Origin: Lentinus brumalis
Lineage: Eukaryota; Basidiomycota; Agaricomycetes; Polyporales; Polyporaceae
Direction of reading: 5' to 3'
Assembly: GCA_001792895.1 (NCBI GenBank)
Contig: MARA01000017.1
Location: 186,001-250,000 of the forward strand
DNA: 64,000 nt
Below are positions 44,245 to 56,069 of the stretch, piece by piece. The position numbers and the translations under genes were made by a program. Position 1 is the first letter of the stretch. Each line of letters begins with the position of its first letter. A model generated the notes under the pieces. That model saw nothing but the letters and a program-made list of their open reading frames with translations, had not been told where the DNA came from and searched no databases.

Positions 44245-47092
44245 ATGGGCCATCGACGTAGCGTCGTCTACTCTGACAGCTCCGACGAGGAGACACAGGA
44301 GGTTGCTCCCGCCAGGCGTAAGTCTTCATCTTCATATGGTCGCAGACTTGAACTGAGCTGGCTCCTTCTATATAGCATCACGCGGCGCGAAGGAAAGGGC
44401 ATCGGAAGGTGCGCACGATACGCAATATCTACTGAGCACAAGAGATCTGACTCGAACCTGCGGCCGCCGTGCAGCCTGGCAGCCCCTCGTCCCTATCTCC
44501 CGCGCACAGTCCCAGCACGCGCAGTCCGACCCTTCTGACAAGCAATCAGGTGAGCGCGTGTCAACACTGTGGGCCGAAGCTTCTTGCTCACCGTCTAGCG
44601 GATGATCCAGGCAAGTCGAGGCTAAAGTCGAAGTCGAAGAGCAAGGAAGAAATCGAGTCTGGCCGCGACAACTACGCTGCACCTGACATCAATTTCAATG
44701 CCTCCGACGACGAGCGTGCCCGACGTCACGCGGCTGCCAGGAAGAACTCCCAAGAGCAGACTGTGAGTACTGATTCAACTACCTCCTCTGCTGTGCGCTC
44801 ACCACTCACAATGGCAGCCCACCCCTGCGCTGCAGTCCCACTCATCGAAGAGGGCAGCTCACAAGGAACAGCGCAACGAAGAGTCAGAGTCTTCGTCCAG
44901 CAGCGACTCTGACAACGACAAGTCGTCAGGTGACGAGGACAACGCCGAGAATACCGAACATAGCGACCTGGAGGAGCTCGAGAAGGATCCGCGCGCGCTG
45001 GAGGCGCAGTTTGAAGCTGAGGTATGTGTCCACCGTCACTCGCACACTTGTGGTCGCTCCTGATGTTTCGCCCCTTGGTAATCTTCAGGCTGCAAACTGG
45101 GCCGACGACGATGATGATGAACATCAGGACCCGCCGCAGCGTAGTCAATCAGGAAACCCGCATCGCGACAAGCGTCACTCTCACTCAGAGTCAGCGCGGG
45201 CCCATTCGCATTCTGCCTCCCATGAAGACAAAGTATCCTCAAACAAGAAACGCGCCAAGCTTGTGCAAACGAGCGAGTCAGACGCCAGCGACGACGACGA
45301 CATCCGCGTGAGTACTGCTAACCTCTTTGGCCTTACGCACACTCTCATTATTTGTCTGTTTCTCGCAGGTTCATCACACCGCGAAGAAGCGCAAGTCAAG
45401 TTCCGAGCGGCTCGACGACGGCAAGACAAGGTCCAGTGACAAGAATCCCGATCGTATAGCAGGCGACGATGGTGGTTCGCGTGACAAACCACGCAGTGGC
45501 GATCGTACCGTCGATTCTGAGCGAAAGGTGCGTCAGGACAATCGCGAGAACTCTCGCAATGTCTATGGAGGCCCAGACAAGAGGCAGCCTGGTGGGAAGG
45601 GCACTGCCATGGCAGGTACGTACTGTTTTTAGTCTGTCATCTGACCATTTGACTCTAAATCTCGAACGACGCACGTCTCAGCTGCGCAGAAGACCCATGG
45701 AGAGGCTCACAAGTCAGGTCAAAAACGCAAGAAGGCTCGTGAGGTACGTCCTCAAACTGAATGTAGTCATGGAGATGGCTCTCATGTCGTCCCCCTCTGC
45801 TGGCAGGATATCAATTGGGCGCACCCTTCCGAAGACGACTGCCATGAGCCACCACGCAAGCTCAAGCGATCGCAAAAGCACAGAAAGGCAAAAGTATGGC
45901 ATCATCGGCCTCCCGTTAGCGCACCCCACTCACTCTGATCACCAGGGCGGTGACGGCGGCAACAGCGACAGCTCGAGCTCGGAGTCGGGCAGCGACGAGT
46001 CAGAGCTCGGAAGCGACTCGGACGACTCGGACAGCGACGGCATCGACCTCGTACTGCGGAAGCATGGCGGTCGCCTCAAGCTGAAGAAGCAGCGCCCTCG
46101 AGTGCGACGCGTCGCCAAGCAAGCAATCGAGGACATGCTTATCAATGTTTGCACTGTTAACGCGTACCCCGACGGTCCTGACAAGACCAACGAGTTCGCT
46201 CAAAGCTCGCTCAGACGTAGCGCGAAGGCACTTGGGGATACGGACATCGCGCGTCGCCTCAAGCACGACGACAAGTACTGGAAAAAGCTCGCGACGATTG
46301 TGAGTTCTAACTATCGTTTGTACTCGCTGTTTGACTGACACATATACAGCCTCTCCAGCGTGTGCCGAACTTCCGGGGCAAGATCAAGAAGGTTACGGAT
46401 ACGCTTGTCAAGCGGGCATACGGGCTCAAGCAAGGCGATGCGCTCAAGGTGATCTGGCTCCAAGAGGGCCTTCGGTACATATTTCCCTTCGACTATGAGG
46501 TGTGTTACTTTCTTATAGTATGGACTGCTCTGACATTTCGTACCACATCCAGAAAAAGACTATCGTCGATACGGAGCCATACAGCACATCTGTCTTCGTC
46601 GAAGCGTTGACAGACTGCTTCTTTGCAAGACCTCGGAGCTACGGGTACCGGATTGTGTCGCACTTCAGGTCCTCTCTCGCTGAGGCCCCTCATGAGAAAG
46701 AGATTCCTGCTGCTATGCTCGCGCTAGTGGCCACGGCGGTACGTCTACTGGTTGCACATATCTACCAGTACTGATGGCTCTTATAGATATATGCGTCGAT
46801 CGACGACTACCGCAATGTTCGCTTCGAAGCCGGCGACTTCAAGAGCAACTTGTTCATCGATATATACCGCCAGAACATTGCAGCGCTATCGGAGTTCAAG
46901 ACCGAGAAGCCGGGCAAGTACCATCGGTTCATGCAAGGCCTCTTCAAGGAAGTCTGGTACGTCATTCCGTCATTCCACACCTGCAGTTACCGAGGCCCTC
47001 ATGCTGATATTTGCAGCACCTGGACTGGTGCTGGAGCACCTCACACGCAGGTGAAGAGCTTTCTGAACACGAAGGGTATGACCGACGATTAG
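44245..47092 (+). CDS. DUF6532-domain protein carried by the transposon
   Basis: Fourteen exons: 44245-44317, 44376-44408, 44475-44549, 44599-44762, 44818-45021, 45089-45307, 45369-45615, 45682-45743, 45807-45893, 45946-46299, 46350-46499, 46553-46738, 46787-46956, 47017-47092. They close to 699 aa without a break. The N-terminal two thirds is Ser/Asp/Glu/Lys-rich and probably disordered, with basic patches (KKRKSSS, KKQRPRVRRVAKQ) that could be nuclear signals. The C-terminal third matches DUF6532: KVTDTLVKRAYGL, VEALTDCFFARPRSYGYR, EIPAAMLALVATAIYASIDD, FIDIYRQNIAAL. This family is abundant in agaricomycetes and has no known function. It is intact although the transposase is truncated. Confidence 0.86.
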
Positions 47093-47358
47093 ATAGCCTT
47101 GTACGCTGTTTCTACGTAGTATATAATGAAGACTACTAGCAAAGCTATAAACGGCGTGATTATTGATGGTTAAGAAACGTTATAAGCCGCATAAGAATGA
47201 TCATTGAACGCACACTTAGCTCCATTCTAGCGCTAAAATGTTGACATGATGTTGCTCACCTGCTCCGTTAGCACACCACCATTCAAAATGTCGCTCATTC
47301 GCTACACAGTACCAATTAGCCCTACTTGCGCTCATTAGCGACAAATGGCGCAAAATGA

Positions 47359-47379
47359 CAAGGTAGGTTTTTCGAGATG
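47359..47379 (-). repeat. Right terminal inverted repeat of the Plavaka-like element
   Basis: Read on the minus strand it begins CATCTCGAAAAACCTACCTT, matching the left end at the outer four bases and the AAAAACCT core. Confidence 0.8.
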
Positions 47380-47674
47380 GAGGTCTGCGGGCCAGCCAAA
47401 CAGCCCGCAATCGAGCCGCTGCACAATAAAGTACAGAAACTCGTCGTCCGTCCAGTACATGGACGCCGAGATGCCAGTGAGCATTTCTGCACTGGGTCAG
47501 CGACGAGGAAGCCTAGAAGAAGCAGCAGCCATACTCACTCAGTCTGTAGTTTGCCCGTGCCCGAATCTCCGCCCGCAGCCTGTCCCGCTCCGTTCTATAC
47601 TGCTCCCACTGTCTGCGGAGTTCTGCCGGTACCTTGAGCTCGGCTTTAGATGTACGGGGGTATATGTCTGACAT

Positions 47675-50600
47675 GAAGACAGCGAGTGGGCGATGAGGTC
47701 CGTGAGGAGAGGGGAGTGAGCGGGCACCGGGCTGCATTCGATGCTCGACAGTGGTCAGCAGATAGCGTGGGTCAATCGCTTAACGATCACTGCACACACT
47801 TAGCTAGGCTTAGCCATAGATACCCGCTCTATGATCATTCGCTGCTAGGATGACGTGCGGCTGCTACGCGTGGCTGCTTCAAGTTATCCGTCTTCCAGAT
47901 TGCACTGCTTACGGTGCCTGCCCGGCACCAGGCATGGCTGGCTCCCCAGGTGCGGAAGCTTCAGCAGGCTACGGTAGCATGCTGAGGGAGGATATAGAAA
48001 GATTGAAAGCTGGGGACTTGGACTTACTTCTCAAGTTACTTACCCGACCTGTGATTAGTAACTCGGAGGCCACCGGCATCAGGAAACTGCCACTGTGGCT
48101 GACAGGTCTCTTACAGGGAGTACGGCCTGGATGCATTGCATCCGGCATGTCTTGAGAAGCCGCATCATTACGTAGTGGTGGTCAAGCGAGCGTGGGTGCA
48201 GGTGGAGATCGGGAAACAAGTACCAGATGCAGCAGGAACCTGCGCTACCGCCGAGCGCTTGTACAGATCCGCTTTGCGAGGCTTCTCGCACATTGCGTTC
48301 TTCTCGATGACTTGTGGGATGCTCCTGAGAGCAACAAGCATGGTATGTAGTACCAGGCTCAGCGCAGAGGGTGAAGGGCCATATATATTCGTCGAAGCTT
48401 ACACAGTCACAGCTTGGACTGGTGTGTTTGCGCTGTGATATTATTCGTGACTGAATGGTAAAATTGTACAGAAGTTCAATAGACGGTCGGATAGAGTCCA
48501 TACATAGCCATAATCTGATGGTGGTCAGCTAGAGAAGCGGCGATGGACTAGCACCGGAAATGCGGGAAACTCCGCACCCTGCTCCGGTGCTCCTCCTGCC
48601 CGTCACCCTGTCCTCCTGCCCCAAATTTCTGAGTTTACGACGACGGTGTGCACCAATAATGCAACCATCACCATCAGAGCGCCCATGCGGATACCCGAGG
48701 GCCCCTCACTACGCACGCGAGGCTAGAACATGCGCAGATTGCGCTATTCCTTTCCTCTGCCCTCTGCGCATCTTGATGGTGTCCCGTGTCCTGCGCTGGT
48801 TGGTCAACGAGCGAGCACGTCAGCACGGCAATACAGAGCAACACCTACCGGTGTCCGAGTTCCCCGCTCGTCAGACGAACATCGTCTCCATGCTACAACC
48901 CGAGAGAACCGCGTGCGGCCTTGCCCGCCGGGTATAAGTACCCCATCCCTTCGGCCTGTCTCTCTCAACCCGCTCCCACTCCTCCGCCGTTCCTAGCCCT
49001 CACCCCTCTCTATTCGACATGCTCGCACCCCATGTAACGCCCGTCTCTCCCTATCATCTTGTCGGCGCGTGGCCAACGCTGCCAGCCACAATCCTCGTAC
49101 TTCCTATTGACCTACTGCACTCCACTTGCGCTGCGCCGGCGTGATGTATCCTTCGACACTGTGAGAAGCTTATTCTGGGGCTCTGCAGACAGCTACGTCT
49201 GTCTAGCATGCGGTATGAGCGGACGAGAGGCTGATACTTACCTGGGCGGCGCATCGCAGATCGTTATCTCGGCTAGACAGGTGAGCGGCTACCTCGGCCT
49301 CGTCGCACCGCCGCCCACTACTCACTACCTGCGCCGGTCCCCGCGCATCCACAGGGAGCTCTCTGAATACTCAGTGAGTCCGCGTCCGTGCCAATGCTGT
49401 ACCAGATACAGACCGCTCACAAGGGTTCCGCTAGCAGCCCGCTAGCCCAACTTGGAGCCGGCGTAATTCCATTCGGCGCGTCAAGTCGACACCTCGACTG
49501 CGATCGCCCTACTCCGCGGCATGTTACGCCCTGCTTGGTACCAGCGGCAGAACGTCCCGGAAGCACCGCGCGCAGGTAAGTATGTCACCGGGCTCCTCAT
49601 TCCGTCGTATCGTCATTGACGGCGAGCGCAGATAATTCCAGCTGCGTTGAGGTACCAAGATCGTTCTCTCAGCGTCGGAGGTAAGACCATCAATGCCCCG
49701 GGTACGTTCAATTCGCTATCCGAGGCCCGAGGACAGTTGTGATCCTGACCATTTGCATCCGACTGGCGTACAAGAGGACTCTCGCCATCATGCAGTAAAA
49801 GCTGCACGAGGTACGCTGCCTTCATGATCCCGAGAGCTACACTCACTGAACCTCGGACGGCGCAGGTCCCGAACCTCGTCGATCTGAGACTTCGTCGGCC
49901 GTATGTCCCGCTGCCGGCCTCAAGTAAGGCGAGTCGCTTTCCGAGTCGCAGAGTAAGTATGCTGATACTAACGAGATTGTACCGATTAGTTTCATTACGC
50001 TGCCGCGCGCGGCGCATCACCTGGTACGTCTATCAAGGATAGTCTCAGCATCGCCCTGCGACGGACGATGGGCGTGGCAGGCCTCCTACTTACTCGCAGT
50101 CGAAGGACGTCGCGTTGGCAGGACGCTCGGACATCCGAGAACAACGCAGTGACTCGTGAGTCTCGGAAGAACTTAAAGTACTTGACAGGATGCAACTCAC
50201 CAACGCTGCTGTGTTCTACCTCGACTCATAGGCGGCACAGCAACCTTGAGGCAGACGCTCCGAGTCGCTCTCCGTCGACTCCTCTATCAGGAAGACGTAG
50301 TGAGTGCCAGATCGCCGCCCAGAAACGCATCGACTGACGTACCCGGCACGACCTTGGTGCATCCAACGGCTTGAAGTCGAAGCTTCGGAGGTCATAATCA
50401 CGAAAATGTATTGGACGCGACCAGGACGCAGTACGAGTACAAGTAACTATATCCACGGTGAGTCCTACATCCTATGCTGCACTCCATCCGCAAGTTCCCC
50501 ATGCGCCCTGCAGCTCTCTGTGAGCGGCGAGTGACCATGAATGCCTTGAGCTGTCGCAAACCGAACTCGTTCGTTCCCGCCGGGCGTTCGTCCGAACGAA

Positions 50601-53354
50601 GCAGCCACGCAGCGTCGCAGTCGCAGACCCGCAACGCATCTCGGGCACAGCCTATCAGCATGACGATGAGACATCAATCAGCCCCACGAGCGTGCGCGCA
50701 ACCCGTAATCCCAAGCACGCACTCTTGGACAGACGCGTAGTCGCGCATGTTGAGGACTCGGACGCAAACACATATGTATGTGCCCCTCGGCGGCTCGGCG
50801 TGAAACGCGTGCTCTACAGTGTGCGCTCTGCAGCTCCCAGCCTGCGAGTCTCGTGCCGAACCGCCGAGGTGCGCGTGCGCTATACCCTCCCAAAGTCCGC
50901 AGGCCCATGAGACCTGCGCCAAACATCGCAGTTCCCCCGGGCCCATCGCAGCGGGACGACGCTGCACACGTACAATGCTCCGTATCACCGCAGGGCGTGT
51001 GCGAGGTATGACGGCGGGTCGACGAGCCATCGCTGAGATATCGCGCAGGTGCCGTCCGAGGGCGACACGGACGATTTCCTCGGCCTCGTCCGACGCACGC
51101 GAAACGCCGCGTACACCCTCCCCCAGGTGCATACACACCGTCCCCACCGTTTCGCGTCGATTGGCCGGAGCCCGGGCGCGCTATGTCCGCCGCAAGTGAG
51201 GACGGCTATGAACGCTGCACAAAACGTCGAATGTGAGCCCTCGCCAGAACGCGGAACCGCTGAGCACTGACCACGGCCGTCGTCGTCGTCGCAGCACGTG
51301 TGCAACATTTGACGGCGGGGACTCCGAGCCGTCGCTGAGATCTAGACATCGCGCGTCCGAGTCCGAGTTCGCGTCCTGGCACCGGGCTCGGGCCCGACAT
51401 GCAACATCTTCTCCGCCCTCGCCAGATCGCGCGAAACGCTCCGGCCGCCCTCATCGAGGTGCATACACACCGTCCCCGACGTTTCGCGTCGATCGGCGGC
51501 GATCCGGGCCCGCCACGTCCGCGCAAGTCGAAAATCGGCTGAAAAGCAATGAAATCGCCGCCAAATGACGCATTTGAGACCGCGTCAGAACGGCGCGAAA
51601 TTGGGTACGTACATTGCTGGCAGCCACGGCAAGGTTTGCGGGCGGCACGCCGGGATATGGCGCACGGTGGACGGATTCGAGCTCGCTTCTAGATCTCGAG
51701 GCTCGAGGCTCGCACGCCCAGCACGAACGTTCATGCCAATGGCGCGTTCGTGGGTGTTCTCTTCAGAGCGCCGTGCAGAGACTCGCAGGCCGATGCGTGG
51801 AGGTTTCGGTGTGCGGCGGCCGTCGGGAGTGCTAGTGGGAGGACGACCTGCGAAACTGCCCCCTGTGAGACGGCGGCGGACGGGCGGGGAGCAGCACAGC
51901 GCCTTGGGTCTGTACGATACGTCGGCCGGGGTTCAACGTTCATGGCGGACCGTCGAGTCTGTCCGAGCGCGGCCGCGCGGACGCTTGTCGCACCTCGGCG
52001 GACGGTCGTGAAACCGCCGGGAGATGTTCCTCGGTCCTCGGGGTGTTCAAGTTCAAGTTCCTGTGTGGTGTGCGGTGACTTGCTGAGATGCGGATGCGGG
52101 CGCGTTAGAGCCGTCGCAACTGACAGTGACTGGAGGGCACCCACGCCTGAACGCGGGTGCAATGGCGGGTGCAGTGCGGTGTGCGTGCGTGCGAGGAATC
52201 AGGATGGGTGGCGGTCGGCGGGCGGCGGCGAGCTCACGAGGTCGAGGCACCCGGGCACGGTGCTGGGAACTTGAAGGCGAGTCTTCCCCTCGCGCACTCC
52301 AGGGCGACGCGGTGGTGCGCATGCGCTCGTCGGAGAGCTGCGCGTCGATTGGACGGTGCGGCAAGCATAGAGGGTGCGAGTGGGGTGACGGCGCGGGCTG
52401 GTTGAGACGTGCTCGACGGGATGGAGAGCGACGGGCAGGAGAGCGTACTCGTCTTGTCATCTATAATGGGTCGGCGCGGAAGAGGACGTGGGTGCGTATC
52501 TTTGTCCGTACCAACGTGATCGACATGTGTGCAGCAGAGCACTCACTGCCGCGCGGATGGGGATGGCGCCGTCGGACGGCACATTGGACGAGGACTGTGC
52601 ACTCCGTATGAGTGATCTACCGGGGGCTACATGCAGCTTGGGCGGCGATTGAGAGGGCATGCATACGCTAAAAGAGACCGTGTATGAGCGCGAGAGAATG
52701 ATGCACAATAATGCTAGGACGCACATACCTCTGCGAGATCGTCGGTGACTGAGGTGTACGGCAAGCAGGGCAGAAGGGGCTGCGGGTAGAGCATAAAGAT
52801 ATATTCGGAGTAGCGAACGCTGTACATGGTAGGCTAGGGCCAAGGACGGACGTCCTTGGAGTGCGAGCGCGGAGGGAGCCATGGGAGAGAACAACGCAGG
52901 CGCGGCAGGACACGAGTGCGAGGGGCGGAGGAGCGGCGCAGAGGAGAATGGAAGCCAAAGGCGTTGGGGCAGGCGTGGCACGGAGCCAGAGGGTGAGCGA
53001 GAGATTGGACGGCGAGCCCTGGCGCAGCGATCGAGCGCGGTCCGACGACGACCTCTGCGCGCAAACAGACGAGGGCGCAGAGGGCTTGCTGGTGTGCAGA
53101 GAGTGCGGAGGTGAGGCAGACCGGCCGACCGATCACGGCGTCACCGGCAGCCGCCGAAATGGAGCGGGCGTCCGTTTGTGTTCAAGAGTTTGCCCCAGGA
53201 TTGCCCGTTCGTGTTCGACCGTCACCGTGGCCCTCTCGCGTCGCGCCCTTCCCGCCGCCCCCAGCTCGTCTCCGCCCGCGTCGCCGCCCCAGCCGACGCG
53301 TATCGATACCTCCTGGATCCCGACATACCCTTTATTCGTGACGACTAACACGAC
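47675..53354. other. Rest of unit 1, no confirmed gene
   Basis: Highly similar to 56797-62507 in unit 2. A promoter-like stretch with GGGTATAAGTACC near 48935 and a pyrimidine-rich leader precede an ATG at 49019; intron-like segments follow to about 50300, but the open frames differ between the units (copy 1 reads to a stop after about 40 codons where copy 2 stays open). Amino-acid differences are as frequent as base differences, so no constrained protein is evident. The last part contains duplicated GC-rich blocks and the upstream region of kinase copy 2. Confidence 0.45.
51107..51530 (+). repeat. Internal duplicated block in unit 1
   Basis: About 100 bp around GGTGCATACACACCGTCCCC and TTTCGCGTCGAT occurs at 51107-51210 and again at 51422-51530, with diverged sequence between. 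The same pair is present in unit 2 (60229-60325 and 60525-60620), so the local duplication is older than the unit duplication. Confidence 0.75.
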
Positions 53355-55287
53355 ATGGACGCCTTCACGTTCGGTGGCAAGTACAGGCTCGAGGAGGAGA
53401 TCGCCATGGGTGGTTGTGGTGCGTGTCCCCGTCGTGCGCGTCCCGCCGAGTCCGCTGACGCCTCTCGCCACTGCAGGCACCGTCTTCCAGGGCGTACACA
53501 CCGTCGCCGGCAAGGAAGTCGCCATCAAGCTCGAGCCGGCCATAGCCAAGTCCTCTCCTCTCAAGCAGGAGTCCAAGATCTACAAGACCCTCATGGGCGG
53601 CCCCGGCGTGCCCTGGATCAACTGGTCCGGCAGGCAGGGCGACTACAACGTCATGGTCATCGACCTCCTCGGGCCGTCGCTCGAAGACCTCTTCCGCATG
53701 TGCAACCGCCACTTTTCCCTCAAGACCATCCTCATGCTCGCGGACCAGCTAGTAAGTAGCATATAGTCACTCGGTTGGCGGTATCGCGCTGTACGCGTGC
53801 TGGACACTGCGAGAATGCGGGGTGCGGGCGTCCCAGGCCACACAGCGGCGTCTGCACCACTCCGCATCCCAATATGGCGTCTTGTCCTCTCACGTTTCCA
53901 CACCTGCGACACATCGCTCTCCGTGCTTTGGCGAGACGCGAACCAGTCGTTGTATGCACAGTCCTGCGTCTCGCAACCTAGGCATGGCCAGGAATAGAGG
54001 CGAGACAGGACTATGACTATGACGTCTGTTGACTTCGCAACGGGTCGAGGGTGTGTATAGCTGTTGTAGAAACGACAGACCCCGAAAAAGTACGGATTGT
54101 CGGTTGGCATGACTTTTACGAGCTCAGCGCTCCTGTGAGCCTACGCGAGAGCCTCCGCCACGGCCCTTCCAGTCCAGGCTGGGTTCGCGATATGGCGGAG
54201 TGTTCGGGAGAACCGTTTCTGTGATATGTTACTGCGAGGGGCCTGTGGTTAAGTTCACAGCTGTAACGTCCCTAGGCCAATTGGCACTGGAACTGCACTT
54301 TGACCCCTCCTGACATGAAGTGAGCCTTGTACATGCATGAATGCGCCAGCCATCGGCGTCTGCCCCACCCCCAACCTGATTCGGCCTGTTGTGCTCTCAC
54401 GTTTCACACACCTGCGATGCGCCTCTCTCCGCGCCCGTTTTCATGTCCAGAGTCTGAAGCCTGTGACATGAAACGGGCGCTATGAATGCACGTTTGCGCC
54501 AGCCGTCGCGTCCGGGTGGCCTCCGGTCTCCGTCTTCCGAACCTCCTCTGACATCATCGGCTTCCAGATCACGCGAATCGAGTACATCCACTCGAGAGAC
54601 CTCGTCCACCGCGACATCAAGCCCGCCAACTTTGTTGTCCCCAAGACCTCGGACTCCGGTCACGCAGACTACGTCGTCAACGTCATCGACTTTGGCCTCG
54701 CGAAGAAGTTCCGGGACCCGCGCACGGGCGCCCACATCCCGTACCACCAGGACGACCACCACGGGGTCGGCACATGTCTCTTCGCGGCGATCAGCACGCA
54801 CCTGGGGATCGACTGCTCGCGCCGTGACGACCTCGAGGCTCTTGCGTACATGCTCATCTACTTCCTCCGCGGCACGCTGCCGTGGAGGAAAGTGAAGGGC
54901 TCGACGGTCAGCGAGACGTGGGACCTCATCCGCGACAAGAAGCTCGAGACCGAGGCGGTCCTCACGGTCGGCCTCCCAGCCGAGTTCGACATCTTCTACA
55001 AGTACGTGCGTGCACTCGAGTTCGACGACCTTCCGGACTATGAAGGGCTCCGTGCGCTCTTCCGCGGACTCGCGGATCGCCAGGGCATCGAGTACGACGG
55101 CGTGTTCGACTGGTGCGTGGCCCGTCCCGGCGAGGGCAGCCGATCGAGTGGCGAGGAGCCGGCCCGCAAGCGGAAGCGTGTGTGCAGGAGCTGCTCCGCG
55201 TGCCAGGCTGCGGCCGACCGAGCTGCAGCTGCAACTGCGACGAAGGCCGCTGCAGCAGCCTCGCGCGTACGTCTCGGGAGGGCATGA
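53355..55287 (+). CDS. Casein-kinase-1-like protein kinase, array copy 2
   Basis: Exons 53355-53418, 53477-53751, 54568-55287; 352 aa; intron 2 is 816 bp. Exon 3 encodes exactly the same 239 residues as copy 1 although about thirty bases differ, all at synonymous positions. Exons 1-2 differ from copy 1 by one conservative Ile to Val change (VHTV for VHTI). Catalytic residues and the altered glycine loop are as in copy 1. Intron 2 and flanks carry indels relative to the other copies. Confidence 0.9.
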
Positions 55288-55420
55288 CGGTAGTCGCGGC
55301 TTCGTGTAAGTCCAGGACGTGTGCGTAGCGACGCCGGCGGAGGTGGGTGACGACGCGGCGCGGGTATCTCGCGGATCTGCGGTGCGGAGGTGTCCTGCCA
55401 GGGCAGCAGAGAAAACGTTA

Positions 55421-55502
55421 GGGTGTCGAGAGGTGTCGAGTGGAGAGGTGTCGAGTGGAGAGGTGTCGAGAGGTGTCGAGTGGAGAGGTGTCCAGTGGAG
55501 AG
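55421..55502 (+). repeat. Minisatellite after kinase copy 2
   Basis: Array built of GGTGTCGAG and TGGAGA blocks, about six partial copies of a 9/15-bp unit. The matching place in unit 1 (39890-39915) has only about two, so it has expanded or contracted since duplication. Confidence 0.85.
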
Positions 55503-56069
55503 GTAGGTGGTCAGGTAGGGCTGGAAGGTAGGTGGACTCGACTCGCTGTGTCCTCACATGTGTAACTACTCGAGCAATATATTTCCTGCAACCTCAGCTG
55601 CACAGTACACTGGACGGACGAGCGACGGGCTCCTCGAGTAGGGCTGGATGCATTGCATTGGTGTCTCGTGCGAATGGCGGTTGCATCACCTCGCTTCGTG
55701 TTGCAGGGTAACGCGTAGCGTGGCCTCGAATGATTCCAGATCCCGATATATTCTTGCATCAGGTTGAAGTTGTCTGCCCCCTCTCAGACTTGTGGTTATG
55801 GACCTGTGCTGCAAGCACACAAGCAGCTGAGGCACTGTAGTCAATTTCCTTGCACCACCCCCAGAGCTGAGGCAATTGGGATTGTTGTGGCGGTTCATTC
55901 CCTCGTGCGACCAGGGTCCAGAAGCACATCATAATGATGATCTGCGGCTACGCGTCGGCAGAGACGGCCGGCGAGTTCTCTATGGAAATTGATGGCAAGA
56001 CAGGGGACTGTGGCGGGTCACGCAGAACAGCAGAACCAGATGCACACGATGGCCATTCATAGCTACGTA

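Larger units (their letters stand above)
40901..47379. mobile_element. Plavaka/CACTA-like DNA transposon, 6479 bp
   Basis: The edges are set by comparison with the empty site in unit 2 (56502-56503). The 2-bp target GA is present at 40899-40900 and 47380-47381. The ends are imperfect inverted repeats of about 21 bp reading CATC, three variable bases, AAAAACCT, then CC and TG. Subterminal CGCTAATGAG occurs at the left near 40931 and inverted at the right near 47328. Inside: a transposase fragment (minus), a 270-aa gene (minus) and a DUF6532 gene (plus). CACTA-type elements make 2-3 bp duplications, in agreement. Confidence 0.9.
40468..47674 (-). pseudogene. 205-aa gene of unknown family, unit 1 copy, interrupted by a transposon
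   Basis: Exons 47539-47674, then 47382-47486 joined across the element to 40566-40900, then 40468-40509. The two halves of exon 2 add to 440 nt, exactly the length in unit 2. The element sits in the codons between LPFQN and SSLEGG, that is between 40900 and 47382. Apart from the insertion, splice sites and frame are kept. The protein is described under the intact copy. Confidence 0.88.
37668..53165 (+). repeat. Tandem array unit 1 (about 9.0 kb plus a 6.5-kb transposon)
   Basis: Starts at GGGCGTCCGTTTGTGTTC, which recurs at 53166 and 62329. The distance to the next copy is 15498 bp, or about 9017 bp after removing the transposon and one target copy. Order inside the unit: kinase gene, 205-aa minus-strand gene (interrupted), then about 5.5 kb without identified genes. 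Confidence 0.9.

Noticed and set aside
51107..51530. Spaced GC-rich repeats that might be a CRISPR array
   Set aside because: Only two diverged copies of about 100 bp in a eukaryotic genome; no regular short repeat-spacer structure.
53166..53354. Upstream ATGs giving a longer N-terminus to the kinase copies
   Set aside because: The sequences before the common ATG differ in frame and content between the three copies, while [16 protein letters not shown] is identical in all.
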